From assembly GCA_900771975.1 (NCBI GenBank), contig CAAGPV010000078.1, positions 1 through 64,000 of the forward strand: DNA of 64,000 nt, written 5' to 3'. Positions 58,189-64,000 of the stretch are shown here, in pieces. This DNA is from an uncultured Prevotella sp. Lineage in GTDB: Bacteria; Bacteroidota; Bacteroidia; Bacteroidales; Bacteroidaceae. The position numbers were made by a program, and so were the translations under genes. The notes beneath the pieces are model-generated. The model was not told the DNA's origin and made no database searches. It was given only the letters and a program-made list of their open reading frames with translations. Position 1 is the stretch's first letter; the number at the start of each line of letters is the position of its first letter.

Positions 58189-61100
58189 CTATCTAATGAT
58201 GACTTTGTCTGTAAGAGTTTTACCGTTTGCTAAAGTCTTTACACGAATGTTGACACCTTGCTGCGGGGTAGACAGTTGCATACCGTTTGCATTGTAATAG
58301 ACAATGCTTTTTACGTTTTGCGCTTCTTCGGTGATGGCTTCTATGCCAGTGGTGACTGTGGCTGCTTTGCCAAATCCGCCCATGCCGTTGGCAGCACGAA
58401 CCGTATAGGTCTGACCTTCTGCTACTTCATTGTCGAGAGCATAGGTGGTAGCGGTAGTGATTCCAACATATTGGTCGTTCAAGAATATGGCATAAGCCTG
58501 AGCTCCTTCTACGGCATCCCAAGTGAGGGTGGTTCCTTCAGCCGTTACTGGTGTCATGTCAAGTTGGGCTGCCAAAGCCTTTGGATCCCAGTCGGTAAAC
58601 ATCTTTTCGTAGCTATAGTTGGCAGCTTGATCTGCTGTCAAGATGGTCTCAAACTCTCCGCCGTAAGATTTTATCTTGTTGCTTGCTGGTGTGATATCGT
58701 TGCCGGCTTCGTCTTTTGTTCCATATTCGCCGAAGACTTTCGGGTCGCGGTTGTTCATGCCTTTCTCTGTCCACCGTTTGCTGACAAGTGTTGCGTTGGC
58801 ATTGGCATCGAATGTGGAGTTGAGCCATACGCAGACAGGATTGTTTTGCCAAGTGCGTCCAAGGTTCCAGTCGCCTTTTCCGTTGGCAAGGTCTACCACT
58901 TTGCATCCGTCAAAGACATATCCGAAGTCGGTGGTGGTTGTCGGGGCAGTTACTGTACGGCCACCAGAACCAGTTTTATAGTTGCGAGGCTCCAGTGAGA
59001 TGGTAGTGTTTTGGAAGCGAACGTCGCCACCACCACAGATAAAGTCAACAGTTCCGTGGATGTCACAATCCTCCCAATAGCTTTGCATAGCTGAGTTTTG
59101 ACTGTAATAGGTGTCTTGATAAGAGAGCATCTTTACGTTCTTTCCAATGGTGCGTGTACTGCGGTCTTGAAGTACAGCGGCACGTCCTGCCGACCCAGAG
59201 TTGTAGTAGTCGAGGGCGTTTTTCAAGGTGAGATCTTGGAAATAGGTGTTGTTGGTGCCTACAAGATAGAACATGTCTGCACTGCCAAGTCCTTCTTTAG
59301 AGAATGGAGGAGTGGTGAGCAGAATGGTCTTGTCCATGTCCTGGCCCACGATAGAGATGTTGCTGCAAGGCAACTGTGTCTCTACGGCTTGCCCCAGATC
59401 GTAAGTTCCGTTGGGCAGGAAGATTTTTACGCGTGAGTTTCCATCTTCGTTGGCTGCGATAATGTCGAGGATGTTCCAAAAACTGTCTGCATTTCCCGGT
59501 TCTGCAACATAGTAGCCGGCATCGTTTTTGACGATGTCGCCAGTACCTGTAGAGATGACTGTCAGTGAATGAAGGTAGATTTCGTCTTCAAAAGCCAAAA
59601 CCAGCTCTCCGGCTTCTCCTTGATATTTTACAGTTGTTTTGGTTCCATCGTTGGCTGGAATGTCGATGGTGGCAAGAAGGTTACCCTTAGCATCGCTAAG
59701 AGTCATTGCGCTCTTGTTGTATTTGCAGGCTTCTACGATGATGGTTGCATTACCGCCCACAAGCAGTTTCACGCTTCCAGCTTTGATGTTAAGACCATGT
59801 TGTGCACCATTGTAAGAGTAAGCTGATGTGGGAACAAACCCTTCATGATCTTCTACATAGAAGAACTTGTCTTTCAAGTTGTAAGAATGGCGCTCGTTAG
59901 GTTCATCGCCTTCAATGTCTGTTACCAGTGCATAGAGATTTGTATTGCTGGTGATAACAGTATTTTCGTTGGCCTTCTCTCCGGTTTCGGTAGAGAGCAA
60001 CCAACCGCGGAAATTGTTGCCAGTGGTTACAGAAACATCTTCTGCCCCCTTGGCAAAGGTGGTGATGGCAGCATCTTTCTCAACGGTTTGAGTGCCAAGA
60101 ACGGTGCTAAAGTCAGTATCATAGTAGGTAACAGTGAAGTCTGGCTTCCAAACGGCCTTGACAATATAGTTGACGGTTTCTTCACCAAGACTTACAGGAA
60201 TGGTTACAGTGCAAGTTCCGTCAGCGTTGGTGGTGTAGGTTACAGTGCCGATTGTACCATTATCGGCCTCAAGATTTGTGAGCGGATTGCTCTCTGAAAT
60301 CATGTTGCCAGTCTTTGAAACTTCTATTGTTGTTTCATAATCGCCATCTTGGTTTTCGTTGAAGACGTCAGCAGCGGTATAGGTGATGCCGTTGGCGGTG
60401 AAAGAGGCGAGGGCAGGAGCTGTACTCATGTCTACGTTTCCATATATTTTTAGCCAATCCATATAGGAGTTCTGGCTATCGTTGAAGTTATAGAACTTGA
60501 GTTGACAATTGGTACGATTGATATCAATACTAACTTCTTCGCCTTTTGAGTTACCTATCGCCTGTGTGTAGACGGGAACCCAGTCTGTATCGCCGTCACC
60601 TTTAACGGCTACGCTCCATCCACGGTTGCCACCGGTGGCAAATTGATAGAACTTTATTTTTGTGATATTGGCAAGTGGAGAGGTGATGGCATAGGGGCTT
60701 TGAACGTTCACTTCGTTACCGAATTTGGCTGAAATCATCCATCCTGTGAAGCCGTTTTTTACGTTTACGGGGTCTACTCCCACACCGCAAAGAGTCATGT
60801 TGAAGTTTTCATGACTGTATTTTGTGTTCAAGTTTACCACCGTTGGGGTGCTGTTGTTGCTTTTGCGGTTGATTTCCTGCCAGTTTTCAAAGCCTGTTGA
60901 ATAGAGTTCTTTTTCCTGTATAGGAGAAACGTGAACCACTTTGATTGATACGAGGTAGTTGTTGTTGCTGGTAGAAACAATCTCAGAATATCCCTGTGTG
61001 GCTTCTGTCTGGCTTACACGATGGGCTGTGGTCTCGTTGGTGGCAGCTTCTCCGTTGATGGTATAGGCGTAATATTTGGGATAGCCGATAACGATGACGG

Positions 61101-61377
61101 AGTCTTTGGCAGAGGTTACGGGTACTTTTACTTTTACGCCTGTCGTCATTTGGTAGCTATTGGCGTTGTCGCGTACCTTTCCTGTTGTTGCATCAATGGT
61201 TAGCGTGATGCCGTTTGAATCAACTGTCCGGGTTTCGCTTTGGAACGAACCGCCGCTCAGCCCTAAGGGATCTTGTGCAAAATCCCATGTGGCAGTTACG
61301 TCTCCTTGTGCTTTTGCTGCGATGGTAGCAAGCATCATGAGACATAACATACCTACTCTGAATAGGTTTTTGTTCAT
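58189..61377 (-). CDS. Secreted CE8 pectinesterase-like protein
   Basis: Predicted extracellular carbohydrate esterase of 1062 residues. After a signal peptide (residues 1-23, LCLMMLATIAAKA) come two beta-rich domains of uncertain type, then a parallel beta-helix CE8 region from about 630. The CE8 catalytic set is visible: SYQDTYYSQ near 753, GTVDFICGGG near 776 and LGRTW near 839. A fibronectin-III-like domain (LTWDAVEGAQAYAIFL) starts near 945, and the protein ends in a tail KSIVYYNANGMQL ... TLTDKVIIR like type IX sorting domains. Pectin demethylation is the likely activity. It reads in the same direction as the SusD locus but has its own promoter. Confidence 0.82.
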   Translation of the reverse strand: MNKNLFRVGMLCLMMLATIAAKAQGDVTATWDFAQDPLGLSGGSFQSETRTVDSNGITLTIDATTGKVRDNANSYQMTTGVKVKVPVTSAKDSVIVIGYPKYYAYTINGEAATNETTAHRVSQTEATQGYSEIVSTSNNNYLVSIKVVHVSPIQEKELYSTGFENWQEINRKSNNSTPTVVNLNTKYSHENFNMTLCGVGVDPVNVKNGFTGWMISAKFGNEVNVQSPYAITSPLANITKIKFYQFATGGNRGWSVAVKGDGDTDWVPVYTQAIGNSKGEEVSIDINRTNCQLKFYNFNDSQNSYMDWLKIYGNVDMSTAPALASFTANGITYTAADVFNENQDGDYETTIEVSKTGNMISESNPLTNLEADNGTIGTVTYTTNADGTCTVTIPVSLGEETVNYIVKAVWKPDFTVTYYDTDFSTVLGTQTVEKDAAITTFAKGAEDVSVTTGNNFRGWLLSTETGEKANENTVITSNTNLYALVTDIEGDEPNERHSYNLKDKFFYVEDHEGFVPTSAYSYNGAQHGLNIKAGSVKLLVGGNATIIVEACKYNKSAMTLSDAKGNLLATIDIPANDGTKTTVKYQGEAGELVLAFEDEIYLHSLTVISTGTGDIVKNDAGYYVAEPGNADSFWNILDIIAANEDGNSRVKIFLPNGTYDLGQAVETQLPCSNISIVGQDMDKTILLTTPPFSKEGLGSADMFYLVGTNNTYFQDLTLKNALDYYNSGSAGRAAVLQDRSTRTIGKNVKMLSYQDTYYSQNSAMQSYWEDCDIHGTVDFICGGGDVRFQNTTISLEPRNYKTGSGGRTVTAPTTTTDFGYVFDGCKVVDLANGKGDWNLGRTWQNNPVCVWLNSTFDANANATLVSKRWTEKGMNNRDPKVFGEYGTKDEAGNDITPASNKIKSYGGEFETILTADQAANYSYEKMFTDWDPKALAAQLDMTPVTAEGTTLTWDAVEGAQAYAIFLNDQYVGITTATTYALDNEVAEGQTYTVRAANGMGGFGKAATVTTGIEAITEEAQNVKSIVYYNANGMQLSTPQQGVNIRVKTLANGKTLTDKVIIR

Positions 61378-61489
61378 AATTTAATAGGTTTTAAGTGTTT
61401 GAAAAATAATGTTCTAATAGTAGACGGGTTTTTAGTTGAGGACATTCTGGAATTTAGAGCCCTGTTTATGCTATATAACCTCTTAATTG

Positions 61490-61519
61490 CAAAGTTACAT
61501 TATTTTTCCATATGACAAA
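61490..61519 (-). promoter_or_regulatory. Promoter of the CE8 gene
   Basis: On the minus strand TTTG (61519-61516), 18 bases, TAACTTTG (61497-61490). The predicted leader is about 107 bases. Confidence 0.65.
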
Positions 61520-61614
61520 TGATTTTTGTGTATTTTTTTCGTAACGAGTCACTCTTTGATTTTAATGAATAACTATTCTCGTAACCTATTGAAAGTCAAT
61601 GGCTTTTTAATAGC

Positions 61615-61715
61615 AGCCGTTTTGTCATCCCAAATGCCGTTTTTTAGAAGCCCAAACCTATGGTTTTAGAGGCTGAAAAGGCCGCTTTTACGAGCTAAAA
61701 GCTTAGGTATTAGAA
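61615..61715. repeat. Degenerate 20-26 base repeats
   Basis: Units beginning GCCGTTTT, GCCGTTTTTTAG, GGTTTTAGAGG and GCCGCTTTTACGAGCTAAAAG resemble the repeats at 37317. The rest of 61520-61766 shows no gene. Confidence 0.5.
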
Positions 61716-61766
61716 AGTCTAAGATATTTTGTAAAAAAATCTTCAAAGCGTTTGCTATCAATAAAA

Positions 61767-61791
61767 AAGCCTCCCCATTGTGGGAAGGCTT
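61767..61791 (-). terminator. Terminator of the secreted protein gene
   Basis: On the minus strand AAGCCTTCCC and GGGGAGGCTT form a stem with a short loop, followed by TTTTTATTG. Confidence 0.85.
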
Positions 61792-61818
61792 AGTTGGAAT
61801 ATCTTAAAAGATATGATA

Positions 61819-62814
61819 TTACTTGTTGATGAACTTGCGTCCGTTCTGAAGAACAATGCCCTTGTATGCACCGCTAACGCGTTGGCCTGCGAGGTTGTAC
61901 ATAGGATCGAGAGCATTAACGGTCTTCTTGTCTGCAGAGATGTTGTCAATGCCGTTAACGAGGTTACCACCTTCAACGAATACAATTTCTTCGTTGTCAG
62001 AAGTCAACTTGATGCTCTGAGCCTTTTCTGTTGATGTGTAGAAGCCAAGGCCTGAGAGTTTAGAACCGTTAGCACATACTTTGTATGTCAAGCCATCAAA
62101 TACCGGGAAAGCAATGAAGCCCACACCGTTCTGGCCGATTTTCTTCCATTGAGAGAATGTTGTTCCGTCATCAGCGATGGAATCACCTTCAAAGCCGGTC
62201 AAACCGCAAGCAATCTGCTCTGGCCAATAAAGACCGTTGGGGTGATCTGTCAATGTCAAGTTTTCTACACCGTCTACTGTTGTACCTTGGCCAGCAAGGT
62301 CGAAGCAAAGAGCTTGTGGCAATTTTGTTCCGTCTGTACCTTGTGCGTACTGATAAGGAATGGCTGAACCTTCCTCGAAGGCGGTGTAAGCCTTGTTGGA
62401 TGACATTTTACCTACTACATAAAGATAGCCATCACCCTTTGCTGTGAATTGGAAATATGCACCTGTTGCAGGGTCTTTCAGGGTTGAAGCTGGTGTACTA
62501 CCATCAATATCTTTAGGGTTAGAGGCACCTTGAACACCTTGGCAGTCTGTCTCGGTCAATGTAACTCCATCAATAACAAGATTACGGAAAGATGCGCTTT
62601 GGCTATCTTTTGGGCCGTTGATACTAACTGTTTTGTATTTGTCGTCAGCACCGATAGTTGCGTCAACGAGTGATGTGCTACCACATGCAGTTCCTGCTGA
62701 TACGGCAGCTGCAGTTTCTGTAAGACTAAGAGATGTGCCAAAATAGCAAGATTCTTGAGCATTAATGCTCATGCTTGCTGCTAAAGCAGCAACAAAAAGT
62801 AAACTTTTCTTCAT
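61819..62814 (-). CDS. Secreted protein of unknown function
   Basis: A 331-residue exported protein with signal peptide MKKSLLFVAALAASMSINAQ. It is Gly/Thr/Asp-rich and beta-like, with Cys pairs near residues 23 and 44 and near 91, so it may be disulfide-bonded. The end, MYNLAGQRVSG then KGIVLQNGRKFINK, resembles the short C-terminal tails of the BspA-like protein and may be a secretion or anchoring signal. It follows the SusD and lipoprotein genes in the same direction. I do not recognise the family. Confidence 0.7.
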   Translation of the reverse strand: MKKSLLFVAALAASMSINAQESCYFGTSLSLTETAAAVSAGTACGSTSLVDATIGADDKYKTVSINGPKDSQSASFRNLVIDGVTLTETDCQGVQGASNPKDIDGSTPASTLKDPATGAYFQFTAKGDGYLYVVGKMSSNKAYTAFEEGSAIPYQYAQGTDGTKLPQALCFDLAGQGTTVDGVENLTLTDHPNGLYWPEQIACGLTGFEGDSIADDGTTFSQWKKIGQNGVGFIAFPVFDGLTYKVCANGSKLSGLGFYTSTEKAQSIKLTSDNEEIVFVEGGNLVNGIDNISADKKTVNALDPMYNLAGQRVSGAYKGIVLQNGRKFINK

Positions 62815-62860
62815 TTTGAATACGTTTTAGTTATTATTAATTTGAATTGTTTGTTAGTAG

Positions 62861-62895
62861 AAAGGGGCCTGACACCTGCTCGGTGCAGGCTCCTT
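62861..62895 (-). terminator. Hairpin between lipoprotein and secreted protein genes
   Basis: AAAGGGGCCTG paired with CAGGCTCCTTT (one mismatch), with an inner CACC/GGTG stem. It lies after the lipoprotein stop and may end or attenuate the susD transcript. Confidence 0.6.
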
Positions 62896-62902
62896 TGTGT
62901 GC

Positions 62903-63397
62903 TTATTGTCTTTGTCCGACGAAGCGGTAGCTAAACTCATACTTCTTGCGTCCAACCTTTTGTTGTAAGGTAAACAGAGAAGTTATATTTCCTTCGAAGA
63001 TCTTACCAGCAAAACTTGTGCCCATTGGGTTGGTATCAGAGCTATTGCTATAATCGAAACTCTTTCCACTGGCTCCTGCAAAAGCTATGTTTGCAACAGA
63101 AGTGGCATTGAGTTTAGTAGTTTGATCTTTGCCGCCGACATTGATACTGAACTGTTCACTTGTGAAGGTGAAGTTTGCTGTGTAGGCAGAGTCGGTAGCT
63201 TCTATTTTGATAGTTCCAGGAACTACGACTGTGTCACCGCTTGAAATGACAGTCCAATTTCCACTATATTTGGCGGCTGCAGCTTCTGCAGGATTGCCAG
63301 CGGGTGCCGGAGCGTCTGCAGGATCATCGTCTCCACATGACACAAATGTACAACTAATTGCTAAAAGCAAGAAGATTGAATATAATATTTTCTTCAT
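62903..63397 (-). CDS. Surface lipoprotein of unknown function
   Basis: A 164-residue lipoprotein: signal MKKILYSIFLLLAISCTFVSC with Cys21 followed by GDDDP. Acidic residues right after the lipid cysteine resemble the export signal for surface lipoproteins in Bacteroidota, so it probably sits on the outer face of the outer membrane. An Ala/Pro linker leads to a beta-rich domain (NWTVISSGDTVVVPG onward). It lies 28 bases after susD and is likely co-transcribed; a glycan- or nutrient-binding role is a guess from context. Confidence 0.75.
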   Translation of the reverse strand: MKKILYSIFLLLAISCTFVSCGDDDPADAPAPAGNPAEAAAAKYSGNWTVISSGDTVVVPGTIKIEATDSAYTANFTFTSEQFSINVGGKDQTTKLNATSVANIAFAGASGKSFDYSNSSDTNPMGTSFAGKIFEGNITSLFTLQQKVGRKKYEFSYRFVGQRQ

Positions 63398-63425
63398 TTT
63401 TTTGCTCTTTTAATAGATTTTTGCT

Positions 63426-64000
63426 TTAATAACCAAGGTTCTGCTCAGAGGTAGACATTGAGAGGTTACCATTGATAGCGGCTTGAGGAATTGGTTTCAA
63501 CCACTTGATGTTGCCGTCTACACCCTTCATGTCTTCTACAGAAGTGATGTAGTTGTTGAATGCCAAGTTGTAACGTACAAGTTGCTTGGTACGGCGAAGG
63601 TCTACCCAACGTACTTGCTGACCGTACAACTCACGGGCACGTTCGTCAAGTACAACGTCCAATGGAGTGATGTTGCCAAAGGTACTGGTGGTAGAATAGT
63701 CTTCCTTATAGCTGCCGAACGAAGAGAGGGCACCTGCCTTAGCACGGTTGCGTACATCGTTGACATAAGAAAGAGCTTTGCTCTCATCACCTGCCATGAG
63801 GTAAGCTTCGGCAGCTGTCAGATACAAATCGCTAAGATCGAATACTACAATGTTGCGATAGCCGATGTCATTGTTATTTAGACATTGTGTATTTGGATCG
63901 TCAAACTTCTTGACTGAGGTACCTCCGCCAACGGCTTCCTTAAGCTGAGAATAGGTAAGATTCTTCTTTGTGAAGCCTCCGGTTGCATTGAAAGTGTATT
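63426..64000 (-). CDS. RagB/SusD family protein, 3' part
   Basis: C-terminal part (about 191 residues visible) of an outer-membrane SusD-type lipoprotein that caps a SusC/TonB-dependent transporter and binds its substrate. The frame is open to the right window edge. Typical C-terminal SusD segments are visible: FDLSDLYLTAAEAYLMAGDESKA, DVVLDERARELYGQQVRWVDLRR, and the final WLKPIPQAAINGN ... SEQNLGY. The 5' part and the expected susC partner lie outside the window. A lipoprotein and a secreted protein follow on the same strand. Confidence 0.92.
   Translation of the reverse strand, partial: YTFNATGGFTKKNLTYSQLKEAVGGGTSVKKFDDPNTQCLNNNDIGYRNIVVFDLSDLYLTAAEAYLMAGDESKALSYVNDVRNRAKAGALSSFGSYKEDYSTTSTFGNITPLDVVLDERARELYGQQVRWVDLRRTKQLVRYNLAFNNYITSVEDMKGVDGNIKWLKPIPQAAINGNLSMSTSEQNLGY

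Overview
The window looks like a chromosomal segment from a Bacteroidales bacterium, most likely Prevotellaceae. The evidence is the gene families: the type IX secretion translocon SprA, a BspA-like leucine-rich repeat surface protein, SusD, carboxynorspermidine dehydrogenase and DUF3822. The promoters agree, since many genes are preceded by the Bacteroidota -7 box TAnnTTTG, often with TTTG 18-21 bases upstream, and Shine-Dalgarno sites are mostly weak. I saw no rRNA, tRNA, insertion sequence or true CRISPR array.

Layout. 0-6.2 kb: dnaK, mutY, and the DUF6621 / carboxynorspermidine dehydrogenase / recA operon. 6.2-8.8 kb: a flippase and glycosyltransferase pair for surface polysaccharide. 8.8-13.4 kb: a two-component system, then cysK and metY for sulfur assimilation, metY with a structured leader. 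13.6-15.5 kb: an AAA ATPase plus a DUF4435 TOPRIM-like protein, the best candidate for a defence-like or under-described module. 15.5-20.2 kb: dxs-trkA-trkH. 20.4-22.8 kb: a secreted C1B peptidase and diaminopimelate dehydrogenase. 22.9-31.1 kb: ruvA and the 2514-residue sprA. 31.1-37.2 kb: a secreted hydrolase, a BspA-like protein with a small downstream peptide gene, and a small HTH regulator behind a long structured leader. 37.5-45.4 kb: nadB, a PBP4-type peptidase, a HAD hydrolase with a lipoprotein, and an acyl-CoA dehydrogenase / etfA / etfB operon. 45.6-54.9 kb: dnaG-cls, rsmD-DUF3822, a RecD/Dda-like helicase with a SprT-like protein, an unknown membrane protein, a probable noncoding transcript and a patatin. 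55-64 kb: alaS, a MerR regulator, a secreted CE8 pectinesterase-like protein, a secreted protein of unknown function, a lipoprotein, and the 3' part of a susD gene cut by the window edge.

How it works together. SprA is the outer-membrane channel of type IX secretion. Three secreted proteins here (BspA-like, CE8, and the one at 61819) end in similar short C-terminal tails, so they may be its clients. The SusD, lipoprotein, secreted protein and CE8 genes all read leftward from the right edge and may be the end of a glycan or nutrient utilisation locus. The sequence also shows regulatory patterns worth testing: three genes whose start codon lies exactly five bases after a -7 box (probable leaderless mRNAs), a palindromic pair of facing promoters at 50.4 kb, interleaved alaS/merR promoters, and several long structured leaders.
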